Source: Chloroflexota bacterium (lineage in GTDB: Bacteria; Chloroflexota; UBA11872). Taken from it: a stretch of 8,753 nucleotides of DNA. This document shows positions 1-6,188 of this stretch, piece by piece (position 1 is the stretch's first letter; the number at the start of each line of letters is the position of its first letter). Under the pieces are notes generated by a model. That model did no database searches and was not told where the DNA came from. It saw only the letters and a list, made by a program, of their open reading frames with translations. Position numbers and translations under genes: made by a program. Where the stretch lies: contig JAPPFO010000287.1 of NCBI GenBank assembly GCA_028875175.1, positions 1 through 8,753 of the forward strand, read 5' to 3'.

Positions 1-1
1 C

Positions 2-628
2 GGCTATGTCAGCGTCTTTGCCCGCCTGCCGCGTGACAGCCGTTTTCGCGACGTGTTTGGACGCCTGGGCTCGGTCGGCGCGGTCAGCGAGGACGTGTAC
101 ACGCGTCGCCCTGGCCCGATCGCCGATCCGGGAGATATCGCCGGTCTTCGGAATGTGGAGCAGGCGGACGCCTGGGACATCTCCCAGCTCTACCGCACCA
201 TCACGCCGGCAGCTTTGCAACTGGCGGAATCGCCGGGCGGCGAACGCCCCACGTTGTCTCGTCGCCGGTTCTCGCTGCTTGGTGGGAGACCAGGGCCCCA
301 GGAATTCGTCGTCGACGGCGAGCGCGGACTTGATGGCTGGTTGCGCGTGCATGCCGGCGCCCGAGGACGCCACACGGCGGCGCTGATGGTTCATCCGCGA
401 CGCGCAGCGCTGACGCGCCAGCTGTTGCGCTTTGCCGTGTGGTCGCTCATGGACACGCGGCGACTGCCGGTTCGCGTCGTCGTACACGCCCACGAAGATG
501 CGTTGCGACGCGCCGCCGAGGCTGAGGGCTTCGCAATGACCGAGGAACGCGAGTTGCTGGTCAAGCACATGACGGTGCGGATAGCCGCTGAAGTGCCGGC
601 ACAGGCACTCGACAGGGCGACGAGCTAG
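2..628 (+). CDS. GNAT-like acetyltransferase family protein (5' end outside window)
   Basis: The reading frame is open from the window's left edge to a TAG stop, giving 208 visible residues. The in-frame GTG at 53 is not a convincing start because the residues before it (GYVSVFARLPRDSRFRD) read like ordinary protein. The last part has a GNAT-like beta-alpha-beta ending: 'PVRVVVHAHEDALRRAAEAE' followed by GF, then 'LLVKHMTVRI'. The middle ('ISQLYRTITPAALQLAE') resembles the first helix of a second GNAT domain. I recall similar two-domain proteins in Chloroflexota, where the N-terminal domain would lie outside this window. No acetyl-CoA loop (R/QxxGxG/A) is visible in this part, so catalytic activity cannot be claimed and the substrate is unknown. 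The next gene begins 6 bases after the stop, which suggests one transcript with the ATPase, tmk and the cyclic-di-AMP receptor. Confidence 0.7.
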   Translation, partial: GYVSVFARLPRDSRFRDVFGRLGSVGAVSEDVYTRRPGPIADPGDIAGLRNVEQADAWDISQLYRTITPAALQLAESPGGERPTLSRRRFSLLGGRPGPQEFVVDGERGLDGWLRVHAGARGRHTAALMVHPRRAALTRQLLRFAVWSLMDTRRLPVRVVVHAHEDALRRAAEAEGFAMTEERELLVKHMTVRIAAEVPAQALDRATS

Positions 629-634
629 GTCGGC

Positions 635-2122
635 GTGGCGAGCCCTGAACTACTGCAGCCTCCGCAGGCGGTTGACGCACCGCACATTCGGTCGGGGGAT
701 GATGAGGAACTCAGGGACCTGGTCGCCGCCTTGCCGGACAGACTGCAGGACGACCTACGCACCTTGGCTGGCTGGACCGAGGTCGTCGAGATCGTGCTCG
801 ACCTTGGCCGCGTACCTGAGGTTCGTATCAGCGACGGATCCGAGCGTCTGCTGCCCTGGAAGGTCGAAGCCGGGCATATCGCGGCGGTTGTGGAGGCCAT
901 CGGCGAGTTCACAGACGACAACCGGGCCGGCGTGCCGGGAACCCTGCATCGCTTCTCTGCAATTCGCAATCGATCGGGTCGAGTGGTCGGCCTGACGGTT
1001 CGACGCGGACGTGCCCTCCACGGCACCACCGCGATTGTTCGGGACATCGTCGCCGGTGACCGCAGCCTGCTGCTCCTCGGACCTCCCGGCGTGGGCAAGA
1101 CCACCATGCTGCGCGAGATGGCGCGCGTGCTGGCCAACGACCACGGTGCTCGCGTCGTCATCGTTGATACCTCGAACGAGATCGGCGGCGACGGCGACAT
1201 TCCCCACCCCGGCATCGGCCGTGCCCGGCGCATGCAGGTGGCCGCCCCGGATCGTCAGCACCGCGTCATGATTGAGGCGGTCGAGAATCACATGCCCGAG
1301 GTCATCGTGGTGGACGAAATCGGGACCGATCTCGAAGCCGAGGCCGCCCGCACGATCGCCGAACGCGGGGTGCGTCTCATTGCGACCGCACACGGCCAGA
1401 CGCTCGACAACGTGCTCCTCAATCCCTTGCTGAGCGACCTCGTCGGCGGCGTCGAATCCGTAACCCTCAGCGACGACGAGGCCCGCCGCCGCCGCACCCA
1501 GAAAACCGTGCTCGAGCGACGCTCGCCTCCGACCTTCGACACGCTGATCGAATTGCACTCGAGAGACGCCTTTGTCATCCACCACAACGTGGCTGGCTCG
1601 GTCGACGCCATCCTTCGTGGCGGGGCGGTGCGCGCCGAGTCGCGCATGCGGTTGCCCGATGGCCGCGTGCTGCGCGACACCAACGCTGAAGCCCGCGTGA
1701 GCGTGGAGAACACCTTGCCCCAGCCAAAGGACCCCGTCGACGACCCTGGGGACGACGGGCGCCTTCGTGTGTTTCCATTCGGGGTCAGCCGCAGTCGCCT
1801 GGAACACGCGATCGCCAACAGTGCGACCGACATGGTCCGGCTGGTGCGCCACCTGGCCCAGGCCGATGTCGTCGTCACGCTACGCAGCTTTCACCGCAAA
1901 CGCGCTCGTGTCCTGCGGGATGCCGAGGCCCGCGGCGTCCCGGTCTACGTATTGCGAAACAACACGGTGACGCAAATGGAAGCTTGCTTGGCGACCCTGC
2001 TCGACATGGAAGGCCCCGAAGAGCCGCCGCAGCCGGCTCAGCCGAACGCGACCGCGCGCGGCAACGGTGCTCCCCGCCAGCACTTGCGTACACCCCTCAG
2101 TTCACGGCCGAGACTCGTATGA
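635..2122 (+). CDS. Ycf45/SpoIIIAA-like AAA ATPase (R3H-family protein lacking the R3H domain)
   Basis: This 495-residue protein begins at GTG 635, 6 bases after the previous stop, with a weak AGGT upstream. It has an N-terminal region (about 35-125) with the usual 'EVRISDG' and 'HRFSAIRNR' stretches. The ATPase core has Walker A GPPGVGKTT (149-157, K155), the family motif 'VDTSNEIGGDGDIPHPGIG' (177-195), Walker B VIVVDEIG (223-230, D227/E228) and the 'ATAHG' sensor (250-254). A second conserved block runs from 'FPFGVSRSRLE' (380-390) to 'VYVLRNNTVTQMEACL' (437-452). This architecture is the COG3854-like R3H ATPase family, known from plastids (Ycf45), cyanobacteria and Chloroflexota; its role is not established, and nucleic-acid binding is usually assumed. 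Full-length relatives carry an R3H domain after the last block. Here only a Pro/Arg-rich tail of about 36 residues follows, with no R-x3-H pattern. The stop overlaps the tmk start (ATGA), so the two are translationally coupled. Confidence 0.9.
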   Translation: MASPELLQPPQAVDAPHIRSGDDEELRDLVAALPDRLQDDLRTLAGWTEVVEIVLDLGRVPEVRISDGSERLLPWKVEAGHIAAVVEAIGEFTDDNRAGVPGTLHRFSAIRNRSGRVVGLTVRRGRALHGTTAIVRDIVAGDRSLLLLGPPGVGKTTMLREMARVLANDHGARVVIVDTSNEIGGDGDIPHPGIGRARRMQVAAPDRQHRVMIEAVENHMPEVIVVDEIGTDLEAEAARTIAERGVRLIATAHGQTLDNVLLNPLLSDLVGGVESVTLSDDEARRRRTQKTVLERRSPPTFDTLIELHSRDAFVIHHNVAGSVDAILRGGAVRAESRMRLPDGRVLRDTNAEARVSVENTLPQPKDPVDDPGDDGRLRVFPFGVSRSRLEHAIANSATDMVRLVRHLAQADVVVTLRSFHRKRARVLRDAEARGVPVYVLRNNTVTQMEACLATLLDMEGPEEPPQPAQPNATARGNGAPRQHLRTPLSSRPRLV

Positions 2123-2832
2123 CCGACGAGAAACCGGCCGGACTGTTCATCGTCTTCGAAGGCCCCGAGGGCAGCGGCAAGACTACGCAGGCCCAGTTGC
2201 TGGGTGACGCGCTTCGTCAGCAAGGGTTTGACGTGGACCTGACTCGAGAGCCTGGCGGAACCCCGTTGGGCGAACGCCTTCGGCGCCTTGTGCTCCAGGA
2301 ACAGGACATGCAGGCGGTGGACCCACGAGTGCAGGCGTTGCTCATGTCGGCCGCCCGCTCGCAGCATGTGACGGAACGCATCCGACCGCACCTCGAACGT
2401 GGTGGGGTCGTCATCTGCGATCGCTTTGCCGCCTCGACCCGCGCCTACCAGGGCGGCGGTTTTCGCCTGCGCCGACGCGACCTTGAAATCCTGACCTCCT
2501 TCGCTATCCAGGGCGTCACGGCTGACGTGACAGTTCTCTTGGACGTTGAGGTCGAGGCGGGGCTGAAACGAAGCCTCAGCCACCGCAATGTGGACTGGGA
2601 AAAGGCTGGCGGCATCAACTGGCACGGGTTGCCGTTTCACCGGCGCGTGCGAAATTCCTACCTGGACCAGGCGGCCGACGACCCGGACCGATGGCTGGTG
2701 GTGGACGGGCTGAACCCACCACAAGACATTGCCGCCGACATCCTGAGTCGCGTGCAGCCCGAAGTCGACGCCCGCGAACTCCGGCGGGTCACCTCACCCG
2801 TTCAGCGCCTTCTGCCGCTCAGCATCGCGTAA
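2119..2832 (+). CDS. tmk: Thymidylate kinase (dTMP kinase)
   Basis: This cytosolic enzyme of 237 residues phosphorylates dTMP to dTDP with ATP, the step before dTTP in DNA precursor synthesis. The P-loop is GPEGSGKTT (15-23, K21). The dTMP-binding 'TREPGGTPLGE' lies at 42-52, and the DR(F/Y/H) motif is D101-R102-F103, followed by 'ASTRAYQG'. A lid segment (about 148-178) ends in 'FHRRVRNSY'. The lid reads HRNVDWEKAGGINWHG where many family members have a shorter D-R-x-E stretch. The length is slightly above the usual 205-220 residues, mainly through the C-terminal tail (about 215-237). The start is the ATG that overlaps the ATPase stop (ATGA); the frame is open for 45 codons further upstream, but those codons lie inside the ATPase gene. 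A cyclic-di-AMP receptor follows, as yaaQ follows tmk in Bacillus. Confidence 0.95.
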   Translation: MTDEKPAGLFIVFEGPEGSGKTTQAQLLGDALRQQGFDVDLTREPGGTPLGERLRRLVLQEQDMQAVDPRVQALLMSAARSQHVTERIRPHLERGGVVICDRFAASTRAYQGGGFRLRRRDLEILTSFAIQGVTADVTVLLDVEVEAGLKRSLSHRNVDWEKAGGINWHGLPFHRRVRNSYLDQAADDPDRWLVVDGLNPPQDIAADILSRVQPEVDARELRRVTSPVQRLLPLSIA

Positions 2833-2874
2833 GCTGCCCGCGACGCGTCCCAGGCCTGCCTGATTGGATCTCAG

Positions 2875-3204
2875 CTGAAGCTCTTCTTCGGGATCGTGCA
2901 GGAGCCGGATGCGGACCTGCTGGCCGACGCGCTCGTCTCAGGCGGATTTCGGTTCACGCGGGTACCGACCGCGGGAGGATTCCTGCGCGAAGGCAACACG
3001 ACCTTCATCATTGGCGTCGATGAGGATCGAGTCGGTTCCCTGCTCGGCATCGTGCGGCGCAATGCCACAACCCGCATGCAGATCGTTAGTCCCGCTCAGT
3101 CGGTGCAGGATTCAGGGGACGCCCGCCTGCCTTTCCCGGTCGAGGTTCAGGTCGGCGGGGCCACCATGTTCATGTTTGACCTCGACCGCGTCGAACAGAT
3201 CTAG
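2875..3204 (+). CDS. Cyclic-di-AMP receptor, PII-like (DUF970, DarA/PstA/YaaQ family)
   Basis: This small trimeric PII-like signal protein binds the second messenger cyclic di-AMP; its downstream partners are unknown in most bacteria. The protein shows the family hallmark GGFLREGNTT (34-43) and ends with 'VEVQVGGATMFMFDLDRVEQ', the second PII-like half. I place the start at CTG 2875, giving 109 residues beginning (M)KLFFGIVQEPDAD, which matches the family's usual MKLIxAIVQ opening. With this numbering R26, T28, F36, L37, N41, G47, F99 and Q108 fall at the positions I remember for ligand contacts in Staphylococcus aureus PstA. The first conventional start, GTG 2896, would remove the first beta strand. 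Another in-frame CTG lies at 2860, and no strong Shine-Dalgarno is seen. The gene is in the same frame as tmk, 42 bases after it, and probably in the same operon. The next gene converges from the other strand 16 bases after the stop. Confidence 0.9.
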   Translation: MKLFFGIVQEPDADLLADALVSGGFRFTRVPTAGGFLREGNTTFIIGVDEDRVGSLLGIVRRNATTRMQIVSPAQSVQDSGDARLPFPVEVQVGGATMFMFDLDRVEQI

Positions 3205-3220
3205 CCGGCGCTGCGCGAAC

Positions 3221-4408
3221 CTAGCGGCAGGCGGCCAGGACCGGACGCATGCGCTCTACGGCGCGCTCCAGGTTTTCGACAGAGTTTGCGAACGACAGCC
3301 GCAACGAGTCGGCGCCCACCGCGCCAAAGGCGGTTCCCGCTAGCACCGCCACGCCCGCTTCGTTCAACAGGCGATCGGCGATCTCGTCGGTGCTGATGCG
3401 AAATCCGCTGAGCTGCGGAAACACGTAGAAGGCGCCGGCCGGCCGCTGGCAGTCCACGCCTTCCAGGCTGTTGAGCCCATCGACGATGACATCGCGCCGC
3501 CGCTGGAATTCGGCCACAAAGTCGTCCACGGCGTCCTGCGGCCCGGTAAGCGCTTCGATTCCCGCCATCTGGATAAACGCGGCGGTGCAACTGGTGCAGT
3601 TGGTTTGCAGCTGGGCCACGGCCTCGGCCAGCCCCGCGTTCATGACGCCGTAGCCCAGCCGCCAGCCGGTCATGGCGTACGTCTTCGAGAAGCCGTCGAG
3701 GATCATCGTCTTGTCGGCCATTCCCGGGCGTGCCGCAATTGAAGCGTGCTCCACCTCGCCGTACATGATTCGCCCGTATATCTCATCGCTCAGCACATAG
3801 AGCGGCCGGTCCACGACGAGATCCGCGATGGCGGCAATGTCCTCCGGTGGCAGCACGCCGCCGGTCGGATTCTGCGGCGAATTGAGAATCAGCAGCTTGG
3901 TTCGGTCGGAGAGTTTGGCCTTCAATTCGTCCAAATCCAGCCGGAAATGGTTCTCCGGCCGCAGTGCCACCGGCACCGGCGTGGCGCCCACGAACCGGAT
4001 CACCGACTCGTAAATCGGGAAGCCCGGGTCCGGATAGATCACTTCGTCTCCCGGACCGCACAGCGCCGTGATCCCGAAATACATGATCGGCTTGGCGCCC
4101 GGCGTGATGACGACCTGCTCAGGTGCGACCTCGATCCCTCGCGACTCGGCCACGTCCGTGGCGATGGCCTCCCGGGCCTCGGGAATCCCGGCCGACGGTC
4201 CGTAGTGCGTGAATCCCTCGTCCAGTGCCCGCTTGGCCGCTTCAATGATGTTGGCCGGCGTGTCAAAGTCCGGCTCCCCAATCTCCAGGTGAATGATGTC
4301 GCGGCCTTCGCGTTCCAGGGCCTTGGCTCGCGCCAGGACTGAGAAGGCGGTCTCGGTGCCCAGACGGCTCATGGCGCCGGCCAGGTCGGGATGAGGCATG
4401 GTGGTCAT
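3221..4408 (-). CDS. PLP-dependent aminotransferase, class I/II (aspartate aminotransferase-like)
   Basis: This fold-type I transaminase, probably cytosolic, moves an amino group between an amino acid and a 2-oxo acid using pyridoxal phosphate. From ATG 4408 it has 395 residues, the normal family size. Motifs seen: 'HYGPSAGIPEARE' (68-80), 'ITPGAKPIMY' (101-110, cofactor phosphate region), 'YPDPGFPIYES' (125-135), NPTGG (180-184), LSDEIY with D208 for the pyridine nitrogen, 'GFSKTYAMTGWRLGYG' (239-254) with Schiff-base lysine K242, and R370 in 'SLRLSFANS' for the substrate carboxylate. All key residues are intact. Substrate choice (aspartate, alanine, aromatic or other) cannot be read from these motifs. 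The frame extends upstream to 4519, but that stretch overlaps the divergent acetyltransferase and has no family similarity. ATG 4399 (MPHPDLAG) is an equally plausible start, and neither has a Shine-Dalgarno. The gene stands alone on its strand, convergent with the cyclic-di-AMP receptor. Confidence 0.93.
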   Translation of the reverse strand: MTTMPHPDLAGAMSRLGTETAFSVLARAKALEREGRDIIHLEIGEPDFDTPANIIEAAKRALDEGFTHYGPSAGIPEAREAIATDVAESRGIEVAPEQVVITPGAKPIMYFGITALCGPGDEVIYPDPGFPIYESVIRFVGATPVPVALRPENHFRLDLDELKAKLSDRTKLLILNSPQNPTGGVLPPEDIAAIADLVVDRPLYVLSDEIYGRIMYGEVEHASIAARPGMADKTMILDGFSKTYAMTGWRLGYGVMNAGLAEAVAQLQTNCTSCTAAFIQMAGIEALTGPQDAVDDFVAEFQRRRDVIVDGLNSLEGVDCQRPAGAFYVFPQLSGFRISTDEIADRLLNEAGVAVLAGTAFGAVGADSLRLSFANSVENLERAVERMRPVLAACR

Positions 4409-4467
4409 GGGTGTGGCAATTCGTTTCGGGGGGGACAAACTGCGGCTGCTTGAGGGCCGCCGTACGG

Positions 4468-4473
4468 ATTCTA
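4468..4473 (-). promoter_or_regulatory. Candidate -10 element for the aminotransferase
   Basis: On the - strand these bases read TAGAAT, close to the bacterial -10 consensus, about 60 bases upstream of the aminotransferase ATG at 4408. A weak -35-like TTTTGG lies about 16 bases further upstream. It sits at the edge of the divergent gap and reaches to the first codon of the acetyltransferase. No equally good element was found for the + strand gene. A six-base match in GC-rich DNA is weak evidence on its own; the divergent position is the main support. Confidence 0.25.
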
Positions 4474-4475
4474 TC

Positions 4476-5408
4476 GTGGCTGCCTTGAACCAAAACACGC
4501 GCGCAAGGGTCCGTCGCATGCGCGACGATGACGCCGAGGCGGCGGCCCGGTTGCTGCGCGCCGCGTACGGAACGCCCGACGCCGGAGCAATTGCGTCGGC
4601 GGTCGGTCCCGACCTGCCGCTGACCGCGAGCCGTGTTCGCCGATGGCGTCAGGGTTCCGCGGCCGCCTGGATTGCCGAGGTCCCCGGTTACGGCCCGGTT
4701 GGCGCCGTGTTTGCGGTGGTCGAGCCTGAAGCGGCCTGGTTTGCCGGCCTGGGCGTCGCGCCAGACTTTCGTGGCGCCGGGGTGGGCGCCGCGTTGACGG
4801 ACTGCGCGATCGAGTTTCTGCAGGCCAGCGGGCGCCCGGTCACTGGCATGGAGGCGGCGCCATCGGCGGTAGGCGCCGTGGGGATGTACGCACGCCGTGG
4901 CTTTCGTCCGGCCGATCTCACGGTTCGTCTGCGTGGCGCGGCCGCGAAACTCACTGGGCCAGTCCAGCCAGGCACCTGGCGAGAAGTCGCGTGCTCGGAC
5001 CTCAACGACCAAATCCCGGGCCGCGAACCGACACTTGCCGCCAAGATCAATGCTCAGCCGCAGTCATCGGCGAGCTACGTACTCATTGGATCCAACGTCA
5101 CGCTGCTTTGTGACCCGGATCCGTTGATACCTGCCGCCGGTGGCTCGCTGGATCTTCGCCTGGCCATGGCCAGCGCCCCGCGTGATGAAGACGTCGATAC
5201 TTGGATTCGTGCGGCCTCTCACTCGGCATTGGTCCGTGGCCTTTCGTCGGTTGATGTTGACCTGGCGCTGGCCGGCGGGACCTTGCTTCGTCGGCTGCGA
5301 AGCCAGGGGCTGACACCAATCGCATCCACGCTCCGACTGGTCAGTGATCTCGGCGCCTACCGGGCGTGGCGAAGCCGCAACGGCCCGATAGGCCGCTGGT
5401 CGTTCTAG
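4476..5408 (+). CDS. GNAT N-acetyltransferase with a probable second, degenerate GNAT domain
   Basis: From GTG 4476 this protein has 310 residues. The first domain (about 10-150) opens with 'RVRRMRDDDAEAAARLL', the typical first strand and helix. It carries the acetyl-CoA-binding motif 'LGVAPDFRGAGVGAAL' (92-107, R99-G100-A101-G102-V103-G104) and then 'AVGMYARRGFRPA' (134-146), the usual end of a GNAT fold. This part looks catalytically able. The remainder (about 185-310) repeats the pattern loosely: strand GSLDLRLAMAS (223-233), helix to about 257, then 'VDVDLALAGGTLLRRLRSQG' (259-278) and LTP, without a pyrophosphate loop. Acceptor substrate is unknown. The frame is open back to ATG 4398, but that start would overlap the divergent aminotransferase; TTG 4485 is another option. 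The gene ends 3 bases from the convergent methyltransferase stop. Confidence 0.82.
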   Translation: MAALNQNTRARVRRMRDDDAEAAARLLRAAYGTPDAGAIASAVGPDLPLTASRVRRWRQGSAAAWIAEVPGYGPVGAVFAVVEPEAAWFAGLGVAPDFRGAGVGAALTDCAIEFLQASGRPVTGMEAAPSAVGAVGMYARRGFRPADLTVRLRGAAAKLTGPVQPGTWREVACSDLNDQIPGREPTLAAKINAQPQSSASYVLIGSNVTLLCDPDPLIPAAGGSLDLRLAMASAPRDEDVDTWIRAASHSALVRGLSSVDVDLALAGGTLLRRLRSQGLTPIASTLRLVSDLGAYRAWRSRNGPIGRWSF

Positions 5409-5411
5409 CGC

Positions 5412-6188
5412 CTACGCGTCGGGTTTGGTTGCGACGACGATCATGCGGTCACTGTCTGGCTCGAAGGGATCGAGCTGCGCGCTTCCGTAGAGTTCCAGCC
5501 TCTTGAAACCTGCGGCCCGCAGTGCCGCTTCCACCTCGTCCCGTACCAGGTAGCGCAGCCGGAAAGACGTTGTGCGCCGGCGCACCGCTCCGCCGTCACT
5601 CAGCCAATCGTAAAAATGCGTTGTTTCGATGGTTTGAGCGTCCGGATCGATGTCCCAGGACACGAAGTGCGTGACCTCAGCGCCTTCTGGGCCTGTGAAG
5701 GTCGACTGGTGGCGCACCAGCCGGTCGCCCATGGCCAGCACTTCCGGCGTCGGATTCACGATGTCGAAGGCCAGCAGCCCCCCTGCACGCAGAACGCGGT
5801 GCGCCGAGGCCATTGTGTCCAGAACGTCGCGGGTGGACTGCAGATGCAACAGGGTGTCCAGCGCGCAGAAGACGAGGCCAAACTGGCGGTGGCTGGCGAC
5901 GTGCCGCATGTCGCCGCTGGCAAAGGCAACGCGCAATTGCCGGCCAGCCACGTTGGCCCGCGCAATCGCCAGCATGGCCTCCGACATATCGATGCCGCGC
6001 ACGTCATACCCGGCGTCGGCCAGGGCGATGGCCACGCGGCCCGAGCCGCAGCCCAGTTCCAGCACCGGGTCGCCGGCCCGCGCTGCCAGCGCTCGATACA
6101 GATCCAGGTCATCGGTCCAGCCGCGGTGCTCAGCCTCGTACAGGTCGGCGATGCGCGCGTACGGATCGTTCGACTTGTCGTCGTCCAC
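5412..6188 (-). CDS. Class I SAM-dependent methyltransferase
   Basis: This 258-residue enzyme is read from GTG 6188, which shares its G with the TAG stop of the upstream membrane-protein gene (TAGTG), indicating translational coupling. The Rossmann-type core shows motif I 'VLELGCGSGR' (42-51), the acidic end of strand two in 'VRGIDMS' (63-69, D67, for the SAM ribose), SGDM (91-94), 'FGLVFCALDTLLHL' (103-116, motif IV region) and 'HRVLRAGGLLAFDIVNP' (130-146). The C-terminal half, with 'THFYDWL' (190-196) and 'LVRDEVEAALRAAGF' (214-228), is typical of small-molecule methyltransferases of the Methyltransf_11/25 type. The acceptor is unknown. The frame stays open upstream to 6389, but those codons lie within the preceding gene and look like antisense-type coding. 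It is the last gene of the - strand chain. Confidence 0.87.
   Translation of the reverse strand: MDDDKSNDPYARIADLYEAEHRGWTDDLDLYRALAARAGDPVLELGCGSGRVAIALADAGYDVRGIDMSEAMLAIARANVAGRQLRVAFASGDMRHVASHRQFGLVFCALDTLLHLQSTRDVLDTMASAHRVLRAGGLLAFDIVNPTPEVLAMGDRLVRHQSTFTGPEGAEVTHFVSWDIDPDAQTIETTHFYDWLSDGGAVRRRTTSFRLRYLVRDEVEAALRAAGFKRLELYGSAQLDPFEPDSDRMIVVATKPDA

Noticed and set aside
755..1852. Long antisense reading frame (365 codons) opposite the AAA ATPase gene
   Set aside because: It lies wholly opposite a gene with clear Walker A and B motifs. Its translation has no recognisable domain; long antisense frames are common in GC-rich DNA.
2038..2724. Antisense frame of 228 codons opposite tmk
   Set aside because: tmk is certain from its motifs; the antisense product resembles nothing known.
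2833..2874. Possible promoter or terminator between tmk and the cyclic-di-AMP receptor
   Set aside because: No -10/-35 pair and no hairpin with a U-run was found in these 42 bases; co-transcription is simpler.
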